From: Gnomoniopsis sp. IMI 355080
Lineage: Eukaryota > Ascomycota > Sordariomycetes > Diaporthales > Gnomoniaceae
Direction of reading: 5' to 3'
Assembly (NCBI GenBank): GCA_027946555.1
Contig: JAPEVC010000009.1
Location: forward strand, 267,744-331,743
Length of the DNA stretch: 64,000 bases
Shown: in pieces, positions 10,506-22,500 of the stretch
Position numbering within the stretch: the first letter of the stretch is position 1
How the letters are laid out: every line of letters starts with the position of its first letter
Program-made: the position numbers and the translations under genes
Notes under the pieces: generated by a model
What the model was told of the DNA's origin: nothing
Database searches by the model: none
What the model saw: only the letters and a program-made list of their open reading frames with translations

Positions 10506-12407
10506 TTAGGCCGAGTCGCTGCTCTTATCAACCTTTTCTTCTGGGAATCCCTCATTAGTTGCAGGGACCGGTGATGGTGGCGAGTAAAGTACACCCTCCT
10601 GTTCGGCTTCGCCCTCGAAGAATCCCCCTCTGCCATCGTTGGCCAACCACTCGTAGTCCTTCGGCACGTTCTCGTATCCGGAGGGAAATACCTGCGGTTT
10701 AACGAGTATGACACCCACGGTGTATATGACAGCAGCGGAGACAAATGTCAACACCCACCCCATCATGTACATATACTTCGCAGCCTGACTTACAATCTGG
10801 GGTTGATATTGGCCCACCAGGCCAGGCAGCCCCATGACGGTCCCGCCGATCCACGCGAACACGCCTACCCAGTTGATGCCTCCCCGAAATCGATAGAGTC
10901 CCGTCTTGCTCCCGTCGTAGAGTGAAGGTACGTGGATGTTGCCCCTACGCGCGAACCAGTAGTCGATGATGATGACAGCGCAGAGTGGCGCCATGAAGAT
11001 ATTGTAGCTGCCCAAGAATGACAGGAAAGCCGACGCGCTCGCGAGCAACTCCCAAGGTAAGACACAGACGCCAAGCACGGCGCAGAGAATCTGTCCACGT
11101 CGAATAGTGAGATACTTGGGGAACAGTCCCGTCGAGTCCGCACCGAAGGGTACCGAGTTGGCCCCAAAATTGGTCGCAAACGTTGCGAGCAAGAAGGAAG
11201 CCGAGACAAAGAAGACGCCTGCACGCCCGGCACCTGTCCAATAGTGATCCAGTATGGCATCAAGAAGATCCCAAAGGTTCCAGTACGCGGTGCCCCACAC
11301 GCCTTGCATGGACGCTGTGGACGCCAGGCTCAGGAAGAAGACGAGAATGTTAACGAAGAAGACGCATGCGCCCTGTATCCAACCGGCGTCGCGCGGTTCT
11401 TTGCAATAACGGGCGAGGTCGGGCTGGTTGACGAGCATCGGAGAAAGTCCACCCATGACGACGTTGATGCCGCTCATGATCAGCCAGCCCAAGGGTGTAG
11501 CCTGCGAGGACACGGCGGCGGCATTGGCGGTGTCCATGCTGGATATACCGCCGCCATAGGCAAGACACCAGCCGAACAACCCGAATGTTGCGAAAGGCAT
11601 GATGAACCCTTTGACGGTGAAGATGTAGTGGATCTTGCTAGGGTGCACCCACGTGAACGGGAATTCTAAAAGCCACACGATGAAGAAGGCCAGGAGCTGC
11701 TTCGACGTCACGTGGGCCGAGATGGGCAGCCTGTTGGGCCAAGCCTCCCAGCTGTTGCCGAAGATGCAGCGGAAGCAGACGGAGAGGAAGTTTGCGCCGT
11801 AATACGACTGGATGCCGTACCAGATGATACACACGACTGCGCGGATGAAGACGAAAAAGTACGATCCCCACATGCCCATCACGGAACGGGCAAGCACTGG
11901 ATAGCCGATGTGGTACTTGACACCCGGCCGAGCCATGCCCACGACCATCAGCCCGGAGATGAGGGAGCCGAGGATGCATGAGATGAATGCCTGCTGCCAG
12001 GTGAGGCCGACGGCGATCAAGGACGAGGGCACATTCCATCCGGTTGTACCGAACATGGTTGAGAACCAATCTGTAAGCTCTTCGTGGTCAGTATTCTGCA
12101 CTTGATGCTGTTTCAGGACGAGGTCAAGTGGTTTATTCTCGCAGGACTATTCCCAGATGCCTCGAGAAGTATGTGGGAAAACCTGGGGAGGAGGGGGAGG
12201 GACACAGGGAGACAAACACAACGGGAGGTTGTACCACGTCCAGGTTCTTTGCGAAGGTGGCGTAGGTTCGAGGTCTTTGTTAGTCCATCTAGAGTGACCG
12301 ACGGTGGTGTGGCCGTCTGGTGCTTCGGGTGCCTTGATGAAGTCGATGAATGCCTCCTTGGATTGGAAGGGGGCCCTCATAGCGGCCTTGCTGGGAAAAC
12401 GAGCCAT
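10506..12407 (-). CDS. NCS1-family (Fur-type) nucleobase/allantoin permease
   Basis: Two exons, 12407-12218 and 12070-10506, joined in phase over a 147-bp intron to give 584 residues. The donor (GTTTGT) is weak, but this is the only junction I found that keeps phase and reads ...TWTWYNLPLYWFSTMFG. It belongs to the nucleobase:cation symporter-1 family, which imports uracil, allantoin, uric acid, uridine or related rings with protons across the plasma membrane. Evidence: the hydrophilic N-terminus ending SQRTWTWYNLP, then GVKYHIGYPVLARSVMGMWG, CIIWYGIQSYYGANFL, NQPDLARY and NFGANSVPFGADSTGLFP, with about 12 hydrophobic spans. The style is nearer fungal Fur proteins (FurD/FurE-like) than Fcy cytosine permeases. 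The exact substrate is not readable. The nearest gene, 0.9 kb upstream on the same strand, is a PuuE-type allantoinase, which favours allantoin, uric acid or a similar amide ring. Confidence 0.85.
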
Positions 12408-13281
12408 GATGGAGCTTGATGTTGTGCGCCTAGGCGCAGGAAGAGAATGGGTTTAGAGTAGATCAACACTTGGCAATACAATCTAAAGGAAAATGAGGTA
12501 GAGGTAAGACTTTGTGGCTCGTACAGGTACCTATGTAGGTATTTCCCTGCCAGACGAGCGATTCATATCTCATGCCTTTGCACATACAAGGTCACTCAGA
12601 TCACAACCAGTACGCTACATAATACCAGTGAGAATCAAGATTGACCATTGATACGCGACTGATATGCATATATGTGACAGTGCGGATGATAGGGTCTAGC
12701 CGATAGGGGCGGCTGTGGATGCTATAGCAGCCCTCTTAGAAGAGAGGGCTGGAAACAAGGTATGCCAAAAGATAAGGGGCCGAGCTGGTGACCGGAAATG
12801 GCGGATATCACCGCGGAGCATGCTTATCATCTGTCCATCTACTTGGCTGATATATCATATGATCCATGGATGTTAAAAAATAGATGCGCGCTCAAGCACA
12901 AACAACAAATCTGATAACCATTCTGCTCTGGTGAAATGGGTGCTTTGAGTATATGCTCGACTTTGTCCCAACGGCTAAACTACGCCCTCGAAAAGACTCA
13001 TAATCAAATCTAGGCCAAATTACTGCTTTGATGGTGTATATTTATATTATATGTATGTACACCAGCCAGTGGGACTATACACTGTCCAATTCCTGAGGTC
13101 ACCTTTGCGATTCCCACCCAGGTACCCGGTCATCAACAGTCTGGAGTAAGCATGCAATCTATATTGAGCTAGGTACCTCACACCCGTGACGGTAATAGAG
13201 TTGATTGAAACAAGTTGCGTGACTGATAAGACTAGCCAAAGCAGAAAGTGGCGACTCAACAGCCTTGCTACAATTCTCCCT
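12408..13281. promoter_or_regulatory. promoter of NCS1 permease with GATA-like sites; 3' flank of allantoinase
   Basis: No gene. HGATAR motifs, the binding core of AreA/Nit2-type nitrogen regulators, occur at 12687-12692 (TGATAG), 12701-12706 (CGATAG), 12770-12775 (AGATAA), 12824-12829 (TTATCA, other strand) and 12912-12917 (TGATAA). Chance would give about three per kb over both strands, so five within 230 bases is a moderate excess only. A variant palindrome TACCTATGTAGGTA lies at 12528-12541. Confidence 0.4.
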
Positions 13282-14384
13282 TCACGCTAGCTGTCCCTTC
13301 TTGTAGGGATATTGTTCTTTGAAGGCCTCAGCAATTTCGGTTCTTGTAGCCACCCATACGCCCTCTTTCTTGCTGATGTAGTCCACAAACTCCTTCAAGG
13401 CTGCGAACCGCCCGGGTCTTCCAATGATACGACAGTGAAGTCCAATCGTCATCATTTTCGGGGCCCCATCCTCGCCCTCCTCGTAGAGAACGTCGAAAGC
13501 ATTTTTGATGTGTGTCAGAAAGCCGTTCGGGTCACGGAAGCCACTTCCAGGAACATGGAACTTGAAGTCGTTGCAATCGTAAGAGTAGGGAACCATCAGA
13601 CAGCCCTTGGGATCGGGAGAGTCTCTCTCGAAAGGCAGATCGAACCAGTACGGAACATCGTCTGCATATGAGTCGCTGACCCAGACGAGCTCCTCGCCCA
13701 TCTCCTTATACACTTGAGGGACAAGCGTGCGTGAGTGAGGAGACAGTCTTCCATAATACCATCCTCTTCTATGAGCGTTGAATCCATGTCAGTATGAGTC
13801 TTGCCCCGGCTACAGATAAAGTAGGACTTACGGAGCGTAGCCTGTTAGGGCTTTGAGTGATGTGATGCCCTTACGGATGTATTCCTTCTCCTTTTCGATT
13901 GGGAAATCATGGTAGTCCACCCATCGATATGCACTGTGGATATCTGGTCAGATCTGGAAGCATGGGAGATTCGGGATACTTACTGGCTTGCAACGTCATG
14001 GCCCTCTTCAACACACCTCGTTGCGACTTCTGGCTGCTCCTCAACCGCCTGAGCCACAGCATAAAGCGTGAACTTCATTTTGTACTTGTTGAACATCCGG
14101 AACAAGCGCCAGAAGCCAGCACGACTGCCATATTCATATTCAGACTCGGTGTTGTAGTTCCTTTCATTAATGCGAGGAGCAGCTTCCGGATTCTCGCGTA
14201 GGTTGGTTTCTGAGACGCCATCGCCCTTCAGGACACTCTTCTCACCACCTTCCTCATAGTTGATGACGAAGGAGACAGCAATCTTGGCGTTTCCAGGCCA
14301 CTTCAGTGGCAAGCCGGCCTCACCGTAGCCCTTGAAGTTGCGGTCGTACCCAAAATCCGGGTGAGCTGAGTAGATTTCAGGCAT
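13282..14384 (-). CDS. PuuE-type allantoinase (polysaccharide-deacetylase superfamily)
   Basis: Three exons, 14384-13984, 13933-13832 and 13768-13282. The introns are 50 and 63 bp, both with donor GTAAGT, and phases agree, giving 329 residues. The protein matches the PuuE family along its whole length. PuuE enzymes hydrolyse allantoin to allantoate and are unrelated to the amidohydrolase DAL1. Visible hallmarks are VSFVINYEEGGE (about residues 37-48), SEYEYGSRAGFWRLFRMF, the junction-spanning GHDVASHAYRWVDYHDFP (about 130-146), GYAPRGWYYGR, WVSDSYADDVPYW and IGLHCRIIGRPGRFAALKEF. Length is close to the roughly 310 residues of bacterial PuuE. No signal peptide is seen, so it is probably cytosolic or peroxisomal; the C-terminus GQLA is not a clear PTS1. 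It neighbours an NCS1 permease and an amidase. Action on another small amide remains possible. Confidence 0.88.
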
Positions 14385-15234
14385 TCTGTAGGCGCCGTAT
14401 GACTATCAAAGAAGAGGGGTTGTAGTTTACCGAGTGGTGAAGAAGCTTCTCACAAATTCCTGACCTTACCGTACGGTGAAATATATCAATGCCAGGTACC
14501 GTAGATCTCAACATATGGCACTCTCCCGGCAGACAAATTGCCGAGATAATCGACAACGGGGACGGCCGTTTCAACACTACATAGTATATTGTACCGTAAA
14601 TGCCTCCGCCTCTGAAAACGGGCATGATATCCAGGCCAGTGAGCGATGCAGGCGGACACCCCTCATTTTGTCTTGAGGCGGGCCGGAGATGTGACTGGAA
14701 GTGGGCGTCATACTGTATGCGATAAGAGACGGTATGTTCCGAAGTCTGAATCTCTGATGCGGATGCCCCGAGAAACCGCCAGCGGCCCAGCGCCTCCACT
14801 CCACCTGGTGCCGGGGGGAGATAGGCCTTCCAAATGGACTGATATTGAGCTTTATTGCGGCACGATCATGTACTGATTTGACTCAAGCTATGACACGGCC
14901 CTGGCACTTGAGAAATCATGTTGACAAACTGGGGGGCCACGCCCTACGATCTCCGTTGAGAGCGAGATAAGTAACGGTAATGGAAATAAATGCTCGCGAA
15001 ATGTAGATTAACACCAAGCAGTGAATAGTAGTACTATGTAAGCACTCGGTGGATTAGGCTAGAGAGCAGTCTGGGCTCTGCAAATGACTTATCAGATCAC
15101 AAGAACAGTTATTTTCAGATCATTCCCGACTTGTTGACACCAAAAACCCGCTGCCCATCTAAATCTGAGACGCGACTTCTCTGTCATTACCATATTCTGG
15201 CGTTCTCCCCTTGAGGACTAATCTCGCCGCCGAT
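14385..15234. promoter_or_regulatory. divergent promoter between allantoinase and amidase, GATA-like sites
   Basis: No gene. The two genes point away from each other. HGATAR cores lie at 14544-14549 (AGATAA), 14720-14725 (CGATAA), 14819-14824 (AGATAG), 14965-14970 (AGATAA) and 15089-15094 (TTATCA, other strand). Two or three would be expected by chance in 850 bases. Binding by an AreA-like factor is inference. Confidence 0.4.
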
Positions 15235-16765
15235 ATGGGATCCCTTTCAAACGCCTACAAGCTCACAGCTTCAGAAGTCGTGGCCGAGATCAAAGCGGGC
15301 ACCCTAAGTGTTGAAGAATACGCACTCGCTCTTCTTACTCGCGTCGAAGAGCGAGACTCACAGGTTCAAGCATGGGCATATCTTGATCGCGAATATGTGC
15401 TTAAGCAAGCAAGGGACCTTGACAAGGTGCCAATGCACGAGCGAGGCCCTTTACATGGCGTGGCTGTGGGCGTAAAAGATGTCATCTATACTAAGGGTAC
15501 GGGACTCAACTACATGGATATCGCCTTTAAGCGTAGGAGCCTGACCACTCCACCGACATCCAGACATGCCCACACAGCATAATTCACCAATCTACGAGGG
15601 CTCCGCACCTCAAGTCGACGCCGGGTCTGTCATGATTCTAAGGAAAGCTGGTGCTCTCATCTTTGGTAACAGCTTGAAGCCCTGGCCAACAAAAGGGATG
15701 TATGCTGAAATCGAGATTTAGGCAAGACTACAACCACCGAATTTGCCGCAGTCACTAAGGGACCCAAGACTCGCAATCCACACGACCCAAGCCGCACACC
15801 AGGAGGTTCCAGCTCTGGCTCTGGTGCCGCTGTGGGTGATATGCAAGTGCCCATAGGCCTTGGGACTCAAACAGGAGGCAGTACTATCCGACCAGGCTCT
15901 TTCAATGGTATCTACGCGATGAAGCCGACGTGGAATTCGATTACTCGCGAAGGCCAGAAGATCTACTCGCTGATACTCGATACCCTCGGACTTTATGCCC
16001 GTAGTATCGACGATTTGCAGCTGCTCGCCAAAGTATTCGGATTGAGGGATGATCAATCACCCTCAGCCCAGTTCACGATAAAGGGGGCCAAATTTGGTTT
16101 CATGAAGACAACAAGCTGGGAGAGCGCAGGACCCGGCACGAAGGCCTCTATGGCCAAAGCAAAGGCATTGCTCGTGGCTAATCATGCTGAGGTGGAGGAT
16201 GTCGAGATGCCAGAGGATCTGAACGATTTGCTGAAGTGGCACGAAACAGTCCTGTACACGGATGGTCGACCGGCATTTTTACCCGAGTATCGTGTGGCAG
16301 GCGAGAAACTCAGCGGTTTTCTGAAGGGACACGTTGAAAACGTGCATCAATACTCGCATTTCGAGCAACTGAAGGCTTTTGACAGCATCGCGGCAGCAAG
16401 ACCTCGAGTCGATGAGCTATTGGCAAGATATGCGGCCGTCATTACTCCTAGTGTGCCGGACGAGGCTCCCCTTGGTATAGAGGGCACCGGCTCAGCAATC
16501 TTCAACTGTATTTGGACGGTGAGTTGAAAGTTCTTCAAGGCTGAATTAGGGAAAAGACTAGCAGGGGATATACCATTGCTAACGTACTTTTCTAATCCAA
16601 TAGGCCTTGCATACCCCAGTGGTCAACATTCCAGGCTTCAAAGGAGAGCACGGCATGCCCATCGGGCTGTCTTTGGTCGCTCCCAGGTATAGAGATGAGT
16701 ACCTGCTTGCCGTATGTAAGAACGTGGGTGAGATTTTTGAAAAAGAGGGAGGATGGAGACAGTAG
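15235..16765 (+). CDS. amidase-signature family hydrolase
   Basis: Four exons: 15235-15496, 15564-15665, 15722-16518 and 16604-16765. The introns are 67, 56 and 85 bp and phases agree, giving 440 residues. This is an amidase-signature (AS) enzyme, which cleaves carboxamides with a Ser-cisSer-Lys triad. The triad is complete: Lys81 in AVGVKDVIYTK, Ser151 in TPGGSSSGSGAAV and nucleophile Ser175 in GTQTGGSTIRPGSFNG. The spacings of 70 and 24 residues match known members. At 440 residues it is a little shorter than many fungal amidases (about 480-560). No signal peptide is present. The start is the second possible codon; an upstream TTG at 15211 was discounted. Placed head-to-head with a PuuE-type allantoinase, it may release ammonia from an amide in the same catabolic route. 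The substrate is unknown. Confidence 0.88.
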
Positions 16766-17400
16766 CTTGCGACAGAACATCTCTATAACTTGGGATGGAA
16801 TAAGCAAGGTTGAAGAGGGTGTCATCGGTCGGCACATGCGAAATCTACCGTTGCGGTCGAGCTCATAAAATCTGATATCGTGCAGCGTGCGCTTGGCTTC
16901 TAGTAGAAATAACACCAAAACATTTCTTTTGAGGGTTGCAACACTTATCATAATAAAATATATGTATATACATTATCTCGGTCTGATCCAACGGAACAAT
17001 TGTTGCCAATGCACGAGCCTTCTTGTGCATCGCAAAAGAACATACGCCAATGAACTCAGTCCCCTGTCGCTCATAGGCTGTGCCCACTGCAGTCATCGTG
17101 CGTACACTACTCGCCATTCCAATAACTCATTACAGACCGTTCGAGCATCTATATGGTCTGATTTGCCTTCTAGTGTCTCCCTAAATCCCAATCAGTAAAG
17201 ACTGAATCTCAACGGCACCTGCCGACCTGAGTGATAGGTCGACAAGCCGCCGAGTACATTTGTTTGCCCTATAGCCAGCAAACCATCAAAGCCTGCGTGG
17301 TGATTTGCCTGCCATACACCCATCCGAATTGTTTGAGGACTGCGGACTTCAGGCGATACGGTAATTAATTAACCTTCCGGGCCCAGCATAGCTTGCATAT
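16766..17400. other. intergenic between convergent genes
   Basis: 3' flanks of the amidase (+) and the MFS gene (-). AT-rich, with a TATATGTATATA stretch near 16960. No gene or structured element recognised. Confidence 0.6.
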
Positions 17401-19513
17401 TCACTGCGACCACCGGCTTGACGAAGCCCTATCCGAGTCGCCCTTCGACGACCCTTTGACCTTGCCTGCAGTGTACGTGCGGATTTTCTTGCCGTAGAAG
17501 AAAAGTAATGGCATACTCAATAGCATGACAATCATAGCCTCGGCATAAATCACCATGGTAGGTAGCAAGCCTTTCTGCTGGACCCATGTCGTCGCCAAGC
17601 TGCCAAAGAAGAAGCCGATAATGAGCCTCAAGCTGGAGACGTTGACTAGAACGGGACCGGCCCACTGCGGGTAGCTCTCGACAATGAACACGTTGATGGT
17701 GATCATAGTGCATAGGAAGCTGAATAGGGTCAAGAACAACCCGAGCAGGATAAACGCCCAGTGAACGTCTGACTGACCAGCCCAGCCAAAGACGAAACAT
17801 CCCGTAATGCCAGCCACAAAAGGTATAATCATATTGAGCAGGCTAAACTCGGCCTCGCGAACACCATTGCGGCGTTTAGCGACCATGTTGTTGAGCCTTT
17901 CGGCGAACGGCCCGGACACTAGGAAGGTCATGACCGCTGCGAGCACAAAGGGGACAACGGAGAGACCGGTCCACTGGAATTCCCAGCCCTCTGCGAGAAG
18001 GGCGAACGAGCCGAGCTGCTGAACTGCTTGGGTTGTGATGAGGAAAATGCTGTTGGTAATGATCGACCAGACCACTGCAGGGAAGAATGTCGTCTTCAGA
18101 GTATCGAGCATGGAGATAGCAGCATTCTTCCATTCAAAGCCTACGTTGAAAATGCCGATGTTGGTCCAGAGTGTCCGCCCACCGTATCTGGCGTAGTCGA
18201 GCCTGGGACGGTTCTCGCCTGGTTCGAGTTTCTCCTCGGGCTTTCCGGCTGGAAGTTGAAATTCGTCAGCGCGAGCTCTCATATAGGGGAATACCGAATG
18301 ACTTGTCATTCTTACCGAGCAGTTCCTTTGACCTCGTCCAACGTGTTTCAGGAAGTATAGCTCCCAGCAGTAGCCAAGCAACAATGCCCAAGCCAGAGGT
18401 GGCATAATACAAATATCGCCAGTCATAGTTCGCCGCAATATATGGAGCGGCAATACCAAGACCAATGATAATGACACCCTAAGATTTGAGTGTTAACAAA
18501 AGACTCGGTAACCAAATGTGCGAACCTTAGATACTGACCTGGCTAGCAACAATAGCAGACTGGGCCTTGTTCCTTTGGTGAATGAACACCATATCCTGCA
18601 CAATCAACGGAATCAAAGCCTCGACAGCACCAGCGCCCAAGCCCATCACCGCTCGTCCTGCTAGATGGCTGTCAAGACTTGTCGAGAAGCCCGCCCACAG
18701 TCCACCAGCCCACGCAAGCACGGCGGTGACAAGCAGGACGGGACGACGACCAATGGCAATAGACAGCGGGACCAGGAAGTAGGACGCAATACCGTTTGTG
18801 ATTAAGGGAATGGTGATCAACATTGTCACCTTCTCCAGCGATGGCGGCGTTACGCCGGGCGGAATCACGGCCAGGGGGTTCAACTGCGTTCCCTTGCCAC
18901 CAGAGGCAGCGACGAAGTCGATATCACGGATCGTGGTCGGATCCACGCCCGCGTACTCAAGCAGGAAAATTGGGATCAAGCTTCCAATCACAATCTCGGC
19001 GGAGAGCGCGAGGGAGCCGACTATTTCGACCCATGAGATGTTAGATGCTGAGCCAATGTGGGTCCGACAGATGGGAACCTTTTTTTTTGGAATGGGTTTC
19101 GCTTACAGAAACAAAGTCCACCGACTGCAGTCCATTTTCTCCAGTCGGGCATGTTTAACGGGTCTGTACGTGGATACGATCAGTTGGGTGTTTGTTCATC
19201 ACGCCCAGCGTTCATCCCAACTCACCTTTCGGATTCGCCGTTGGCATCTGATGATTGGTGTATCAGCAATACCATCCACAGGCGAAGAAAAGCGTTGCAC
19301 GAGCACACTCACTGGAATGAGCCTGATGTTCCCATTCTCGTCGAACATATTCGAGCTGCCAATAACCTGCGATTCGTCGCCGCTGCCGCTGCTGCGGATT
19401 GAGTTTACTTCGACATCAACATCCTTTTTCTCGTCATTGTAGAACCGTGATTGATCGGGGTCCTCTTGGGTGTTGAGCCTCACAAGAGGCCAGCTCATGC
19501 GTGGACCGGCCAT
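17401..19513 (-). CDS. MFS transporter, 12-span, organic solute
   Basis: Six exons: 19513-19313, 19247-19226 (only 22 bp), 19163-19107, 19047-18539, 18478-18316 and 18248-17401. Phases agree throughout, giving 599 residues. The short exons restore the usual N-terminal tail IRLIPMPTANPKDPLNMPDWRKWTAVGGLCF, in which PxNPxDPLNxPxWRK is a hallmark of a large fungal MFS group. About 12 hydrophobic spans follow, with RAVMGLGAGAVEALIPLIVQD in the motif-B/C region, GIIIIGLGIAAPY and the central loop ILPETRWTRSKELL. A basic, serine-rich C-tail follows. The substrate is not readable. It is a plasma- or vacuolar-membrane carrier. Its position beside the permease, allantoinase and amidase makes an amide or nitrogen compound plausible, but many such carriers sit near unrelated genes. 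Confidence 0.85.
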
Positions 19514-22500
19514 CGTCGTGAGACTGATCTACTAAAATAGAGGGGAAAAAGAAAAAGAAGAAAAAAAGAATGTGTTCGTGAAACAGCACCAGGCCCTGGG
19601 AGAGGGAGAGCAGGACCGAGAGATTATTTTGGCGCCGACGGCGAGTATAAGAAATGTACAAGATGATCTACCGCATTTTCATCGTAACTATGGTATAAAG
19701 CATCAAGAACAGATTTGTGCTCCGAAGAACTATGGAACAAATGCCTACTATAGGCGTTTCGAGAAGTCTGGACTCACGTCAGTTTGAGATGTTGCTCAAT
19801 ATCCCTGACACCCTGGAAGCCCTGAATTGCAAGCTAAGCGGAAACAAGGTATTGCTGGCCAGGGTGACTAGTAAGTTGAACCAAGGACCCTAGTTGGAGT
19901 TTAAATGGTCTACCTATAAGTAGGTACTCCAGGCGTTATATTTAACGTTATCAGTCCCCAGTAGGTCCCCATAATGAACCTTACTGTATGAAGGTGGAGC
20001 CGACGAAAATTGTTGGCAGCCGAGCCCACCAAGAGTCAGGCTCTACTACTGCTTGAGACGAGGAATGCAGCTCCCATCATCGTGCGGTCCGTTCACCAAC
20101 GATCACTGCAGCACTTTGACACCGTGCTCAAGTCCAGAGTGAAAGCTGGTACTGTATATACCCACGATGTACATAGTAGGTGGAGCAAAGCATCAAATAT
20201 CAAGCAGTCGAGCGATCCCACGTCACTAGACCCGGCTTGTAAATTAGCCCTGCTACACTACCGGGAGTTAAACGACGGGAACTCTTCTTAGTACATACTC
20301 TCGGCCCCACAGTCGCACCTTGTTTAGCAGTCTCTGTCAGGCGATTCGCGTTGGGCGTAGACCCCGGGAAGCTCACCTCTTGTTTGCATCCTATGGTTAT
20401 AGCATGTCTTGTTTATGCCCCGCTTTTCAGGCACTCCGACTGAAGCATGAGTCTCTTGGCGTGAGGCTGATGGGATGCCGACTAGTAAAGTATGTTCGTC
20501 CAAGCCTTGCTTAGCTGTGCTTAGCCTTGCTTGGCCTTGGGCCCTTGGTGCATTGAACAACCATACATAGTACCTAACATCCACAGTTCAATGACTACAG
20601 TATGGCGTCGTGAACCACTGATGATATCAATGTGTACCGCCCGTTGTCTTTCTGACACAATGTACGTAGGTATGTATCGCTATGTCTCTAGGCGATACAA
20701 ACATTGGGTCAGCGAAGCTGAGTCGGAGATAGACTTGCGATTAAACTTAACTGGTTAATGGGATGCATGACCTTGGCATGTATTTTGAGACAGCAGTCTG
20801 ATGAGCGTCAAGGCTCAGGGTCCCCCCCAACTGCCAGAAGTTTCGATTGGCAGGCTAGCAAGGATTTGCTCCGACCTTTTCCCGCCGATCTGAGATACTG
20901 ACCTTGGTACTACGCAGAATTAACTTTGTGGTATATATCACACGGGCATGCCCGCCTTGCTACTCATCACTTCTCAGACTCAACATGAGTTTCGATGTCG
21001 CGTGTTGTGCATCACATGGAAAAAGGGCCTTTTCCCAGCGCGCGCACGGCAGGACGTCGGTGAACTTTAAACACTCAGGCAACGATAAATCCGATGGTCT
21101 GACTGCAGCACCCGTAGCATGGGCAGATCTCATAGGATGTACCGTAGATCCAACGAAGGAACCAAGCCCATGGTCGGAATACGCTCCCGTCCCCTTTGCA
21201 CAGACACAACGTCGAAGGCGAGTCAGAGCGTCGCCCTCTGCTGGGTGGCCATCCCGTAGCACTGCTGGGTACCTGACTGATGAGAGCGACACGATCTTCG
21301 ATTTTGGCGGAGATAAGGTTCTGTAGTTCTTTGGGGCCGGGATATCCGTGATCCTCGCCGTACGTACTCCGTATACTGTACTGTTGTAAAAGGACGCACT
21401 CGATGGGATTTACGAAAATGGCGCGCACCGAGATAGAAGCCAATCTTTCAAAGCTGGATTTGATGACCTACAGAATCTGCAGCCTGCGAGACAAATGAGA
21501 ACAGCTCCTGAGCAAGATCGAGAGGCTGTTTCACCTCGAAGTAGATGATTGCAATAAGCTTCTGCCACCAAATCTTGACCGTCCGCGTGGTCTCCCGGTC
21601 TGCAGGACACCGGTAAAAGGGACAACAAGGGAAAAGCTTCAAGTACTGCTTCAAGTACTTGCCTCCATGGACTGCTCACCGAGGCTGGGTTTTAGATTCT
21701 TGGCGCTTTGTGCACGAACTCGGACGAAGGTAAATCTCGGAAACAACGGTGGAGGTGCTCGCCAAGATGAACTGACAGCGTTGAGATGACCAAGGCTTTG
21801 ATCCACAAATGGTATTGGGAATCTACCTCACCAGCGCTGTACAAATAATGCTTCCGAGACTTTGGGCTTCTCAACCCACTTGTTTCCGGCCAGGTTGCTG
21901 AAACGCTGTCTGCAGAATACACACTTGGGGATTTTTTTTATTCCACCACCAACTCAGAGTGATATCTCCGGAAGGGGCCATGATATACACTGTACTCTTG
22001 CCGCGCTCGCAGCTCAACACATGGTCATGAGAATTGGAGCGCAAACTACGGATAAGCCTTGGAACTAGACTCACTTCCGGCCCAAGTTGATCTTTGCAAC
22101 TATCTGGACTTTTGAAGCGCAACGATCCATTGATTGCTTCATTGGAACAACTATCGTGCGGTAAGACGGCGTGTTGAGTCAAGCCGGATCAGGCCACGGA
22201 TTCTTAAAGGAAGCCGACATATCTACTCTGTGTATTGTTTGACCGGTTATGAATTGCCGTCTTGACGATGATCGGCGCCGCGACGAGGCTGATACACTCG
22301 GCCTGATCCAGGCGGTACAAACCATATAGCCAGTCTGCTCCAAGAGACATCTATCCTCCGGCCCCAGTATTGAATTTGGGGAGAGTAAGTATGATGCCAC
22401 GAACGATGTCCGCTTCCTGCCGCAAACTTGTTTGAGATGACGCGGTCCAATGAGGAGTGACTCTCGAACGGACGGGTGGAATTACGGGAGAAAGCTTGCT

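Noticed and set aside
10506..19513. secondary-metabolite cluster
   Set aside because: No polyketide synthase, peptide synthetase or terpene synthase, and the enzymes point to catabolism.
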